NCBI GenBank assembly: GCA_002007465.1
Contig: LNAC01000768.1
Span: 558,001-622,000 of the forward strand
Origin: Ailurus styani
Lineage: Eukaryota; Chordata; Mammalia; Carnivora; Ailuridae
DNA: 64,000 nucleotides
Reading direction: 5' to 3'
The translations under genes and the position numbers were made by a program. The notes beneath the pieces were generated by a model. The model saw only the letters and a program-made list of their open reading frames with translations. It was not told the origin of the DNA and searched no databases. Shown piece by piece: positions 11,923 through 23,459 of this stretch. Numbering within the stretch: position 1 is the first letter of the stretch; each line of letters begins with the position of its first letter.

Positions 11923-12481
11923 TACTTGACTGATGTTGTTGAATGGAGGACAGGTATAATTTAGGGGTTCAACCTCGGATGTGGAGATATTTTTCATTTA
12001 CTCAGGCCAGTGAGCCTCAGGAAAATGAGGAACTCTATAATAAAATTCTAGGAGACACAGTATTTTTTTATCAATGGGAATAAATTAATAGGAAGATAAA
12101 GCTTTTCAATCAGAAAGTAGCTACATGGAAAAAAAAGAATGAATATAGAAAAAATCAATATCATTTTATATCAGGTTACACTTCAAATATATGCAAATAT
12201 TCCATTTTTTATGCACTTAAGACAGAATCAGACATAAAACTATATTAAATAGAGATTTGAGGTAATTGGAATTCCATTCCATAAAAAGAGGTTGTATATT
12301 ATGGCTAGGATTCTGTTTATGGTTTAATTTAAAAACTTTATCTTGGCTGGCTCAAGATACTTTCCTACATGTCATTAGAAAAGTTTTCAATTCAGTTAAG
12401 GAAATACTGATAATCAAAACATCCATTCATGGAACCCTTAAACTTAGGACAGTTACTTCATATGATTTAATTTGTTCGCAT
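11923..12481. other. AT-rich unique DNA, nothing recognised
   Basis: No supported feature. A 79-codon frame at 12266-12505 has no recognisable domain and runs into a SINE T run. Confidence 0.5.
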
Positions 12482-12492
12482 TCAATACTCTT

Positions 12493-12663
12493 TTTTTTTT
12501 TTTAAGATTTTATTTCATTTATTTATTCTTTTTTGACAGGGGGAGAGAGAGAGAGAGAGAGCGAGTACAAGTAAGGGGAGCGGCAGGCAGAGGGAGAGGC
12601 CCTCTGGGATCATGACCTGAGCTGAAGGGAGTAGCTTAACCCACTGAGCCACCCAAGTGCCCC
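12493..12663 (-). mobile_element. CAN-type SINE with internal deletion
   Basis: Minus-strand SINE, about 170 bp, lacking part of the middle. Perfect duplication TCAATACTCTT at 12482-12492 and 12664-12674. Confidence 0.9.
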
Positions 12664-12674
12664 TCAATACTCTT

Positions 12675-13565
12675 AATACCAATGCTATAATATTCTAATT
12701 CAATTTTTGGTTGAATTAAGGAGATTTAAATTTCCGATTTGAAAAATTCTTCAATCATTTGATCTTAATATCAGAAAAAATATTTATAAAGGAAAAGAAC
12801 GAGGCATTCTTACTATCCTAGATTTATTTTATTAATAGATAAATCAAGTGGTGGGTGGGTATTTATGTATAAAACTGGGGTGGAGCTAGATATCAAAGAA
12901 AATAGCAAAGTAATTTAATTATTGTTCCTATATAACTAGTTTTGAGGGATTTTTTTTACTCCCACAGTAATTTTCACAGTGCCAGCATTTTCACAAACAT
13001 TAGATTTGAGGAAATTTAATCTGGGCACCTTCAAGTATATATTTCTACTCGTATCACTTAAACTATAGATTGGCCTGAGAGGCATATATGAATGATAAAA
13101 ATAGATTATGCTGATTTGATATTTATCATTTTAATTGCCTCCAACTAGCATAGAGGTTGAAATGCCCGTGGTAGGCTCAACCAGCTTGAAGGCTACATTT
13201 TGGAAAGGATGCTTACTAGCTCTGTGACATCGGGCAAGTTAGTTAAACTAAGGTGAAAAAATACAAAGGTGTGATAAATAAAAGAGATGGTGCTTAGGAT
13301 ATATTATTAGTAATAGCTCTTACAGTATGTTAGGTAAGGGGAAACAGCAGTTTTACCTTTTATAGTTAAAAAAGATTTATGTTTACTATTCTTACAGGAG
13401 AGGTCTTTAACCAAAAATTCCATAGAAATTGCCTGTAAGTGTATATTTGTCAGCCTATAAAAAATTATCCAGGGGTTCAGCAGAGAGAAATGCTGCTATT
13501 ATTGGACCAAAAATAAAAAAATCCAAGTAAATATGGATCTTTTGTGTTAAGACTGTTTGGCTCTT
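12675..13565. other. AT-rich DNA with a possible MIR remnant at about 13190-13320
   Basis: The segment GCTTACTAGCTCTGTGACAT followed by GGGCAAGTTAGTTAAACTAA and TAATAGCTCTTACAG resembles a sense-strand MIR. The rest shows nothing. Confidence 0.45.
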
Positions 13566-13760
13566 GGGCGCCTGGGTGGCTCAGTGGGCTAAAGCCTCTG
13601 CCTTCAGCTCAGATTATGATCTCAGGGTCTGGGAGCAAGACCCGCATCAGGCTCCCTGATCAGTGGGGAGCCTACTTCCTTCCCTCTCTCTGCCTACTTG
13701 TAATCTCTCTCTCTCTCTCTCTCTGTCAAATAAATAAATAAAATCTTAAAAAAAAAAAAG
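13566..13760 (+). mobile_element. CAN-type SINE
   Basis: Head GGGCGCCTGGGTGGCTCAGT, CT-repeat region at about 13705-13725 and A run at the end. Confidence 0.95.
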
Positions 13761-14011
13761 ACTGGGTCTTAATGATATAATCGTTCCAATCTTATACCCC
13801 ACTTCTTTTGTAAACTCCTATATTTTCATTCTTCATTTGATTGCTAATGATACTCATGGGATCCTTTGCTCCTGCTGCTGCTATGTTTATTCTGATAATG
13901 ATTTCCTAATTTATTTGGCTCTATATTTCCTTGTTTCTGTTTTCATTTTTTTCAAATAATTAGTTCTGATTTTGGTAACATTAATCCTATTGTTTAAAAT
14001 CTACACACACT

Positions 14012-14215
14012 GTGAGGTGTTTGGGAGGCAGAGTCAATTATTTCGACCGAGGTCATGATGTCAGGGTTTTGAGATTGAGCCTTGCCTCAGATTCTAGGGT
14101 CAGTGCAGAGTCTGCCTGAGATTCCTTCTCCCTCTTCCCCTCCTGCTTGTGTTCAGGCTCCACCCACCCCCGTCCTTCTCTCCCTAAAATAAATAAATAA
14201 ATCTTTAAAAATCTA
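14012..14215 (+). mobile_element. old CAN-type SINE
   Basis: Highly diverged plus-strand copy: GAGGTCATGATGTCAGGGTT, CAGTGCAGAGTCTGCCTGAG and an AAATAAATAAATAAATC tail. A younger SINE sits directly after it in the same orientation. Confidence 0.8.
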
Positions 14216-14223
14216 AAAAATCT

Positions 14224-14466
14224 GGGCGCCTGGGTGGCTCAGTGGGTTAAAGTCTCTGCCTTCAGCTCAGGTCATGATCTCAGGGTCCTGGCACCGAGGC
14301 CCACATGGGCTTTCTGCTCAGCAGGGAGCCTGCTTCCTCCTTGGTCCTGGCACCAAGGCCCAGATGGGCTTTCTGCTCAGCAGGGAGCCTGCAGGGAACT
14401 TGCTCTGCCTGCCTCTCAGCCTACTTGTGATCTCTCTCCCTCTGTAAAATAAACAAAATATTTTTA
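14224..14466 (+). mobile_element. CAN-type SINE with internal tandem duplication
   Basis: Young head GGGCGCCTGGGTGGCTCAGT. An internal segment of about 58 bp beginning GGTCCTGGCACC is present twice (about 14284-14342 and 14343-14396) with a few differences, making the element longer than its relatives. It inserted into the A-rich tail of the older SINE before it; AAAATCTAAAAAATCT flanks both sides. Confidence 0.9.
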
Positions 14467-14479
14467 AAAATCTAAAAAA

Positions 14480-16240
14480 TCTTTAAAAGAAAACCTACAT
14501 ACACACACACATTTAATTTCAGCAATCTTGTTATCTCCTTTGATTACAATATTTCTTGTTCTCAGATTGTTATTTTTAATTATTTTTTATATTAACTAAT
14601 GTTAGTGCATTATTTAACAAGTCAAATTAAGACTTCTGCTTTTGTCTATAATTGAGTAACAAGAACTAGGTTTATTGTCCCCCCTTCCCTGCTTACTTAA
14701 ACAACTAGAAAAAAGGACTAACTATATGAAACATGAAACAGAATTGTTAAAGAAAAGTTTTAAACTGATAAAAGCAAGTATTAGAAAGAATCTGGTACAA
14801 CTGGAAATTCTAGAATAAAGACTGAACAGCCACTTTAGAAAACATTTTGGCAGTTTCTTAGTGTTTAAAATTAAACTAATACAATGCAACAAGTCCATTC
14901 CTGGATGTTTACCGCAAGAAATTGGTTCATTTCATCTAAGTTATCAAATTTGTGCATAGAGTGTTAATAAAATACTTCTATGATTCAAAGATTTATTAAA
15001 TCATACATGCAACACATTTTTTTAGTTGTATGAGGAAAAGATCACTACGTAAAAACACTCCACAATCCTGCAACCATCAATTTAAAAATGTGTTCTTAAA
15101 AGTGATTGAAAGGTCCAGCACTGTATTCTTCCAGTGCATGAACTGTACTGAACCTCACAAACACAAAGTAACATTTTTAGGCAGAACAACAATAGGAGTA
15201 TGTCTCCATGTAGGTGAGGTAAAGAGCAGGGTCAGTTTCAGTGTTAGTAATCTGGCAAGACAATGATGTTAAGATTCCTAGTTTAAGAGTAGAATATTTT
15301 ACAAACTGTAAACTTGTAACAGATGATTTTTACTCCTACTTACTAGAAACCTGAGGCATTTACATATTAAATTTGAATAAAGTAATATGAAAACAAGAAT
15401 GCATTTTTGCTAACCTACAAAAAAACCCCACAAAGTTTTACTATAGTTCAGAAAGGTTTTATAATACAGAGACCTAATGCTCATTAAAGAAGAGATAAGA
15501 AATATACTAGTAAATTAGCTATTACTCAAAGTGAATTAAATACTCAGTTGGGGAAGAGGTGACAGGTGTAAAAAAAATGGAAAAGCCTCAGGTAACACTG
15601 ATAATATCAACCTTTCTTCATTATCTCCTACACTTGACAGAAAATAACCTTTTAAAAATTTTACCTGTGATACTTTTATTCAGCTTAATTATTCTGTGTA
15701 CAGTGTAGCGTATGTTAATCTCCACTTCATATTTTGTCAAAATACTGTCATCATCATTTGATCATGTCAAATAAATCACACACTCCACTCCAGCACACCC
15801 ACACCTAAGAGCAGCACACTTCATTAGGGGGAAACGAATGAGTAAGATTTTTGTTCAAAATCTCAACAAAGGCTAATAAACTTTTTTTTATTTACCTCCA
15901 TATTAAAACGACTGACCCAAAGAACTGAGTTATACTCATTCCATTATGATACAGAGTACAATGTTATGTAATGAACATTGATCAACTAATTATTGAATAT
16001 ATTAAAATATAACATTTCATTAAGGAGACTGTTTTGCTTTACATACCTGAAATCTACTAAAAAGTGTCTGAATTTCCTAATATCAGAAGCTACAGGCTTC
16101 TTAAAGACAAAAGTCCATAAAACAGTTTAGTGCAGTGTTTGTAGCACACAGCGCAACTTAATTCAGAGGGTATTTTGACAGCTCAATCTATGCAAGGATA
16201 GGAACAACTGAAAAATAAGTCTTTAAGAAGCTTGTCGTTT
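14480..16240. other. AT-rich unique DNA, nothing recognised
   Basis: About 1.8 kb without a supported element. A 78-codon frame at 15030-15266 shows no domain. Confidence 0.5.
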
Positions 16241-16244
16241 TAGA

Positions 16245-16446
16245 GGGCGCCTGGGTGGCTCAGTGGGTTAATGCCTCTGCTTTCGGCTCAGGTCATGATC
16301 TCAGGGTCCTGGGATCGAGGCCCGCATCGGGCTCCCTGCTCGGCGGGGAGCCTGCTTCCCCCTCTCTCTCTCTGCCTGCCTCTCTGCCTCCTTGTGATCT
16401 CTCTCCCTCTGTGAAATAAATAAATAAAATCTTTAAAAAAAAAAAA
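16245..16446 (+). mobile_element. CAN-type SINE, young
   Basis: Near-consensus plus-strand copy ending in AAATCTTTAAAAAA. The long frames on the opposite strand through it are only SINE translation. A single N lies downstream at 16505. Confidence 0.95.
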
Positions 16447-16579
16447 TATAAAAAAACTGTTTTCAAAGTACACATCCTTATTCTTTTCTACAGGCAAGAT
16501 GTTCTNTTTAGAGCTAAATTTTAATAGCATGTGGAAGTTTAAACCACCCTTTAAACACACAAAACTCTGGAATTTCTTT

Positions 16580-16782
16580 TCTTTCTTTTTTTTTTTTTTT
16601 TAAGATTGTATTTATTCATTTGACAGAGCAAGACAGAGTGAGAGAGGGAACACCAGCAGGGGGAGTGGGAAAGGGAGAAGCAGGCTTCCCACCGAGCAGG
16701 CAGCCCCATGCGGGGCTAGATCCCACTGGGATCATGACCCTAGCTGAAGGCAGCCACTAAGGACTGAGACACTCATGCGCCC
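16580..16782 (-). mobile_element. CAN-type SINE
   Basis: Minus-strand copy with a 17-base T run. An imperfect duplication (CTCTGGAATTTCT / GTTCTGCAATTTCT) flanks it. It inserted just beyond the 3' end of the RAC1 pseudogene and forms an inverted pair with the SINE at 16245. Confidence 0.9.
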
Positions 16783-17009
16783 CAAAGTTCTGCAATTTCT
16801 AATTGGCTCAAATGATTGTATGGAAAAACAAATCTGTAACAAAAACTGGCATTGAGTGTGAAGGCTCCACCAGTTTTGAGCAAAATGTGCATAGGTTCCA
16901 AGAGGGACAGAGCAAGGAAATGAGAAGCTTAGCTTTTTCCCAGCACACACTTTCCCTCCCTCTTTTTGATTAGAGTGGCCAGAGACTGCTGGAGAAGCTT
17001 CATCAAAAC

Positions 17010-17046
17010 CACCTTGAGGTAAAAAAAAAAAAAAACACCTTGAGGT
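17010..17046 (+). mobile_element. poly(A)-only insertion with 11-bp duplication
   Basis: Fifteen A residues at 17021-17035 are bracketed by CACCTTGAGGT at 17010-17020 and 17036-17046. The parent RAC1 sequence has one copy at this place. This is the footprint expected when L1 machinery primes at a target but copies only a poly(A) tail. Confidence 0.6.
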
Positions 17047-17301
17047 GTGATAGCTAGATACTTCAGTGACTTTACAGCCCAGCACCCCTCAGCTGTGGCA
17101 AAGCCCTGTGCGGCAGTGATGGGAATGATCTTCTCTTAATGTTTCCCAATTATGTCTTTATCATCTCTAGGATTGATCATGGTTCCCACTAGGACAATAA
17201 GGGTGTGGAGACAATGGCATCACGCTGCAGGATACCCCTTTGTCAAATGATTGTCAAATGACTGAGGACTCAAAGAAAAAAAAATTAAGAATGCATCTCT
17301 T

Positions 17302-17504
17302 GGAGCGCCTGGGTGGCTCAGTGGGTTAAAGCCTCTGCCTTCGGCTCAGGTCATGATCTCAGGGTCCTGGGATCGAGCCCCGCATCGGGCTCCCTGCTCA
17401 GTGGGGAGCCTGCTCCCTCCTCTCTCTCCGCCTGCCTCTCTACCTACTTGTGATCTCTCTCTCTGTGTCAAATAAATAAATAAAATCTTAAAAAAAAAAG
17501 AGAG
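17302..17504 (+). mobile_element. CAN-type SINE inside the RAC1 pseudogene
   Basis: Plus-strand SINE, near consensus. Perfect duplication AGAATGCATCTCTT at 17288-17301 and 17505-17518, made of pseudogene sequence, so the SINE is the later event. Confidence 0.95.
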
Positions 17505-17904
17505 AGAATGCATCTCTTTGTGGAGAAGACAGAAAGCATAAACTATCATCATCGTCTTGTCTAGCTCTATTCCATGAAGATTCATGTGTTTTCCATCTAC
17601 CATAACATTGACAACATAGGTATAAAAGACAGTAGGGATCTATTCTCCAGGAAATGTGTTGGTTGTACAACTGGTCAGTAGGCAAGTTTTCCTTATATAC
17701 CCATCTCCCACCACCACACGCATCAACTGATGGCCTGCACTGAGGCCACTCGTCAGGGCATTGCTCCAGGTGTTGGGAAAGAAAGCAGGGGGTTGGCTAG
17801 TGCAAAGCCCAAGCTTCTCCTTCACATAAACTGTCAGGTCAGATATTTAGGGACTAGCTGCTTCCTATGTAATATTGTGGTTTTGTGAGTGAAATCCCTG
17901 GACT

Positions 17905-18075
17905 GAGAATAGCAGTATAGATGTCCGACACTGGAAGTTGACTTTGTATCTCTGTGGTACAGTTCCCTCATCCATCAACTAGGTAGAGCACAGTAAATAG
18001 AGTTGTAAGTATAAAGTAAGATTATATAACTGAAGTGCTAAAAATAGTACCTTGATTTCAGTAAGTGTTCAAGGG
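17905..18075 (+). repeat. MIR-family SINE remnant
   Basis: TTGACTTTGTATCTCTGTGG, CAGTTCCCTCATCCATCAAC, GTAAGTGTTCAAGG follow the MIR order on the plus strand. Confidence 0.55.
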
Positions 18076-19193
18076 ATATAACTTACTATGAAATTAGTAA
18101 TACTACAACTTCTCAATTTCCCTCCCATTTGGCCTGAAACATCTATTATCATTGATCTTCTCCTGGGAAATAGTATAGTAATAACCCCTGATGGAACAAA
18201 AGAAAAACAAACATACAAAAAAAGCAAAACAAACAAATAATAGCAGTTACTTTGCTTAAATGGAAGTAGTTAACCCATTTGTAGTCACTAGCACCTTATA
18301 TATAGTATGGAAGCATTTCTGTCTTCTTCCCTCAAGATAGGGCAGTGACATCTAAGGCACTGTTACGTGGTTTGCAATAGAACCCGACCTAGCTCATGGG
18401 GAGGGGAACTCGGGGTAAGAACTTAAGAGAATAGACTGGGATTCATTTTTGGGGAATAAATACCTCAATACAACATTTCTCAGCAGTAACTGATTTTTTC
18501 ATAAGATTATATTCATCTATCCCTGGAACATCATTCTTTGATTAAATAATAATATGAACAAATCATTTACAGTTTAATTTGCTTGAAGAAAGGTTATTTC
18601 TATCAGATGTAGTTTAGATTTTGGAGAATGGTAAGACTTTGGGGACAACCCATTATTTATGTAGAGATTTCAATATTATAGTGGTTGTACGCTAAGCTAG
18701 AATAGCAAATATGCAAAGCCTAATCTCTTGAGAGGGCAAATGTCTCACAGAAATGGTAATAAATCCAATAATGAATAAGCATTCAAAATATTAGACAGTG
18801 AAAAATATTCTAATCAAGCCTCTTCAGTCAAAAAGGTGAATAATCACTTTTATTGTCATTATATAATGATTTGTTAAAAATGCACTTGATAAATGATTTT
18901 TCAGATATAAAACCAATCCTGGTCAGAGCATTTGACCTACTGAGGAAAGGATTAACATACTGCTACTTAAACAACTAGTGTTCTAAATATCCAGTGGTAT
19001 ACTAAATTGTCTGTGACCTCTACAGTTTAAAAAAAAGGCTTAAATTTCTTCTACTTAAACTATATATTATACTAATAACACTATACTAATAATAAGTATA
19101 TTATTCTTCATAAAATATGACCTAAATCTGAGCCTAATTTTCTTCAAATCCTTTAATTTTCAAAATCCTTGATAGTAAAAATTACCTACTAAA

Positions 19194-19227
<34 letters not shown>

Positions 19228-19933
19228 ATCAATATGACCTCTGACCTCTTAGAATCCCAGATTAAGGCAAACTAGGACATAAATCATTTTACCTTAGAAT
19301 GTTTGAATTTTTGATTGATTGGCACCAATTCTCCTTCAAACAACACCAAAGTTTCTTATTATGATTATTTTAAAGCTTAATATCTTAGACTATTCCACAC
19401 ATTTCACTATAGCCTTTACAGAAGTGGTCAGAATCAGAGTCTTTTAATTGCATCCAAAGTACCAGAACTGATACAAAATCCTCCAAAATTTTGTTTTGTT
19501 CACTACACTATGGAAGGCAGGCAATTCTGACACAACAGAATTTTTTAAGCCTGGATATTATAATTTCCTTAGAATACAAGTTCTAGTGTCTGATATTTCT
19601 ACGGCTGTACAGATAACAAGGAAGATCAGAAACTTTTATCTCTCCAGGATGCTTTTCTCTTGTTATTCCTTGATTCATATCACCAGCAAGTACAGCATTA
19701 GATATTGACTATATCGCATTATCTAAATAGCACATGCTACACCCAGAGGGATATGAGCAATTGTGTGGTAATCTAAAACAATTAGTTTAGATGCTAAAAT
19801 AAATTATAGAAACAACATAAACACCTCTTGTGTGTTCACAACTTTTGTGCTTTAAAGAGAAAAAAGCCAAGTGTGAGGTGTGGGAGGATTCAAATCTCCT
19901 CTTCTGATTTATTCCAATTTTGTTTCAATGTTA
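18076..19933. other. unique DNA with one (GT)n tract
   Basis: No element or gene recognised. A (GT)n tract is at 19196-19226. The 70-codon frame at 19496-19708 has no recognisable domain. Confidence 0.5.
19196..19226. repeat. (GT)n microsatellite
   Basis: About 15 uninterrupted GT units. Confidence 0.95.
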
Positions 19934-19950
19934 AGAATATTTAGGAACGG

Positions 19951-20195
19951 GGACGCCTGGGTGGCTCAGTGGGTTAAAGCCTCTGCTTTCAGCTCAGGTC
20001 ATGATCTCAGGGTCCTGGGATCGAGGCCCGCATCGGGCTCCCTGCTCAGCGGGGAGCCTGCTTCCNNNNNNNNNNNNNNNNNNNNNNNNNNNNNNNNNNN
20101 NNNNNNNNNNNNNNNNNNNNNNNNNNNNNNNNNNNNNNNNNNNNNNNNNNNNNNNNNNNNNNNNNNNNNNNNNNNNNNNNNNAAAAAAAAAAAAA
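19951..20195 (+). mobile_element. CAN-type SINE, very young, with an internal gap
   Basis: Head with one change (GGACGCCTGGGTGGCTCAGT). Bases 20066-20182 are N, and an A run ends the element. The 17-bp duplication AGAATATTTAGGAACGG at 19934-19950 and 20196-20212 is perfect, indicating a recent insertion. Confidence 0.95.
20066..20182. other. assembly gap (117 N)
   Basis: Run of N within the SINE. No sequence information. Confidence 1.
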
Positions 20196-20212
20196 AGAAT
20201 ATTTAGGAACGG

Positions 20213-21710
20213 TTTAGTGAAATGTATCCTACAAATCAATAGTCCTCAACCAACTCTGTTTACAGAACTAAGTAAATTACCTAGGGAAATTAAAGGAAAA
20301 TTTTCTGATTGACCAAGAAGGCATTTTTAATTATAGCTCTCAATGTCATCCAGTTATCTGGATATAACTGAATATAGCAATATATAATTATGAAGTAATA
20401 TAGTAGCATAAATGATTTAAAAGTGTTGTATTTGAAATGAGAATCTCTAGAAATTTAGTCTTACATGCAACTTGTAATCCTGGTTTTCTCATGTGAGAAA
20501 CGGGTGTAATATGTCACCCAAGTAAGTGTACTATATTGTATGCATCACAGATTCATAAATACTTGGCAGGCTTATTACATGAAGTCATGTGCAACCAGTT
20601 ATATCAAAAAATCTAAGATTTTTTGTGCAAGAAAAGATAAAGAGATTAAACAATTCTTTGGAGCTAAGAGCCAGCCCTCAGTCTAGACCCTCAAACTCTT
20701 AGAGTACAAAAGAAACCATTTAATTGTGTGCAATATAGCGATTTAAAAAGATACACATTCTACTTGGAGAGTTGGAAATCTCAAAGTAGGTCTGGCACTG
20801 ACACACTTGGTCATCCTAAAGAGGAAGGAGTCCTATACAGTGAATGGTATCATGCCATTTAGATGGGCTTCCAGACTGGCTACTTCTAAACAATTTCCTG
20901 AACCTTAGTCAGAGTGACCTAAATAAATTAGTGTGAAATGCAAGCTTGATTATTAGAGTTTGTTTATGTGTTTGTGTTTTGTAACGGAAGAAAAAAACAG
21001 AGTGAGAGACAAAAAGGCAGGTTGCTCCATGTCTTAATACTGATGACTGCAAAGATTTCTACAGCAGTACACCTACACTCTCCCTGGGCAGTCATTCAGC
21101 ACTGGCCAAGAAGATGATTCTCTGAGCAGAGCTGCACAATGAGAACCACAGAAATGGTATCTGTCATAGAAGAATTTGCCTGGAAAAATAAATACTAGAA
21201 GGAAACTGATAATACTGTCCCTCTCTGATATTTTGAACTTGAAGGAATGAATTTGTTAGGTGACATAGTGTCTACAAATGCTTCTACTTCTTATCTAAAG
21301 CTTTAGGTTATTTTATTTTTTAGGTTTATTTTTTCAATAAGGTTGTAATTCAAGTTTCCTTCTTTCTTAAAAAGAAACACTGGATAAAGTGATGGATTGG
21401 AAAAAATACATCTGATTGAAGACATAGTATAATTATTTTCATATTAACAGAAACTGCTGCCTCCTGATTTGCATGACTTTCTGAATGCCAATACCATACT
21501 GTTTAATTACTGTAACATATTTTAAATATATTTTAAAATCAGGAAGTATGATGTCTCTAGCTTTTTTCTTCTTTCTCACTGACCTTAATTTTTAAAATAC
21601 CATTTTATATATGTTAGGTTATATTTTAATGTAAATTTTTAAATATTCAAAAAGGGAAATAATACATATGTTACAAAAACTCCAAAACATAGCTATTCAT
21701 CACATTCTAT
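20213..21710. other. AT-rich unique DNA; possible MIR trace at about 20440-20540
   Basis: GGTTTTCTCATGTGAGAAAC and neighbours weakly resemble MIR. Otherwise nothing is recognised. Confidence 0.4.
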
Positions 21711-21711
21711 T

Positions 21712-21945
21712 TTATTTTTTAAAAGATTTCTTTTAGAGAGAGACACAATGCTGCATGTACTCAAGCACACGCACACTTGCTCTTATGAGCAGGGGGAGGG
21801 ACTGAGACAGAGGGAGGAGAGAATTTCAATTAGACTCTGCACAGAGCATGGAGCTCTTCTCTGGCTGGATCTCACGACCCTGAGATGATGATCTTAGCCC
21901 AAACCAAGAATCAGATGCTTAACCAATTGAGCCATCAGGCACACC
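21712..21945 (-). mobile_element. old CAN-type SINE
   Basis: Diverged minus-strand copy: AAAAGATTTCTTTTAGAGAG, CATGGAGCTCTTCTCTGGCT, AACCAATTGAGCCATCAGGC. Confidence 0.75.
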
Positions 21946-22017
21946 TCTATTGATCACATTTTAAACGGATTCTTATATTCTTCTCTATGGGAGAATCTCC
22001 TCTCTCTCTTTACAAAC

Positions 22018-22060
22018 ACACCACACACACACACACACGGACACACACACACACACACCC
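22018..22060. repeat. (CA)n microsatellite, interrupted
   Basis: CA repeats with GG and CC interruptions. Confidence 0.95.
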
Positions 22061-22299
22061 CTTACCAAAAAATTAGGATAATCTCACTTTATACATATAA
22101 TAGCATAAGCTGTTTTTTGTTCATTGAAAAATATAAGGATTTTGTAACATACTTAGAATATACTTCATGACCATGGAAATTTTTAATTATGTACTGATAT
22201 CAGTACATTACAATTAGCTAAATTCCATATTATCAGAGATTGCTGGCAGTTTCCCAAAAAAATCTCAATTATAAACAATGCTGTAATTTCTGTTCCTCT

Positions 22300-22985
22300 A
22301 AGTGACACATAACTTCATCTTCTTGTCCCTCTTTTCCAAATATTCTGGGTTCTTTCCTTCCCATCCTTATCAGTCTACTTTAGGCTATAGCCACTCTTGC
22401 CAGATTCACCATCTTAGAAAATCTATTTCATCTCCCTGTCTCCTCCATTATATTGTTCATCACACAATCAATTATTTTGTGAAAAATCAAGTATATGATT
22501 ATACAACTTCTATCCTTAGTGCCTTTAACAGAATGTCACTGCCCTTGAGTTAAGAATTATATCTTCATTGCATCTTATATGATATCCACCTCTTCAACTT
22601 TATCTTGAGGTATTTGTATTCTCACTGTACATGACATTATTTTATTATGTGATGTGCTATATTCTTCAATAACTTAAGCATATTAACCCTTCTCTGTCTC
22701 TTCCCTGGGACCTTCCTTCATGCCTTCTGCATGCATACACACATATACTAGCTTGACCAATTTCTTCATTTTTCAGCTTATAATTCACTCCCTCACTTTC
22801 TACACCATTTTAAACCCCTTCCCCTTGCATTGCCATAGCACACTGTATTTCCCCACTCATTTCAGGTGCCCGAATTGTTTAATTTTTCCCTTAACTTGTT
22901 GATTCTAAGCTTCATGAAATTACTGTTTCTTTACAACTATCACAGTGCCTAGTAATTTCTTGATGCTCAATTAATATTTTTAAAA
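22300..22985 (+). repeat. L2 LINE remnant
   Basis: T/C-rich stretch with the L2 3' order: ...TTCTTCATTTTTCAGCTTAT, TAGCACACTGTATTTCCCCA, TTGATTCTAAGCTTCATGAA, ACTATCACAGTGCCTAGTAA and CTTGATGCTCAATTAATATT. Strongly decayed, ancient. Confidence 0.55.
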
Positions 22986-23242
22986 TTGACTTAAAGACTA
23001 TAGGAAGTTACTGAAGGTTATAAGCAAGATAGAGACATAGTAAATGGGTTGAATATAGAAGGTGCAGACTCACTATTGATTCTCACATCTACTGTGCTTT
23101 TTATAAATATAAAAGCCAGAAGATACAATCTTTATTTCACATATACTCTTTAGTTAGCATTCTGGATGCAAAGTAAATTCATTCATGAAATATTTAAAAA
23201 GAAGAACAAAAGGTATCTTTGGGCTGCTTTAAATCTTCCTAC

Positions 23243-23458
23243 ACAGGCGCCTAGGTAGTGCAGTTGTTTAATCATCCGACTCTTGGTTTCGAGTATGGTT
23301 CTGGAATCAAACCCCACATCAGTCGGGCTCTACAGTGAGCATGGAGTCTGCTTGAGATTGTCTGTCTTCGTCTCCCTCTGCCCCTCCCTCTCATGCTGTC
23401 TCTGTCTCTGTCTCTCTCAAATAAATAAATAAAATCTTAAAAAAATAAATAAATAAAA
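23243..23458 (+). mobile_element. CAN-type SINE, older
   Basis: Head AGGCGCCTAGGTAGTGCAGT, tail with AAATAAATAAAATC then a second AAAT run. Confidence 0.85.
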
Positions 23459-23459
23459 T

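Larger units (their letters stand above)
16795..17740 (-). pseudogene. RAC1P: RAC1 processed pseudogene
   Basis: RAC1 is a Rho-family small GTPase that controls actin at the membrane. Reading the minus strand from 17740, the codons for the start, the GTP-binding P-loop, the KTCLL block, the TTNxFPGE block and VMVDGK all follow in RAC1 order without introns, then (past an inserted SINE) the remainder of the coding region, and a 3' UTR match down to about 16795. It is dead. The ATG is GTG at 17738-17740, a small insertion follows, the P-loop reads GDGYIRKT so a conserved glycine is lost, and TAG at 17640-17642 ends the frame right after FPGE. A SINE occupies 17302-17504 and an A15 insertion 17021-17035. 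The absence of introns and presence of the 3' UTR indicate an L1-mediated mRNA copy. Assignment to RAC1 rather than RAC2/RAC3 rests on the 3' UTR and silent sites as I remember them. Confidence 0.85.
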
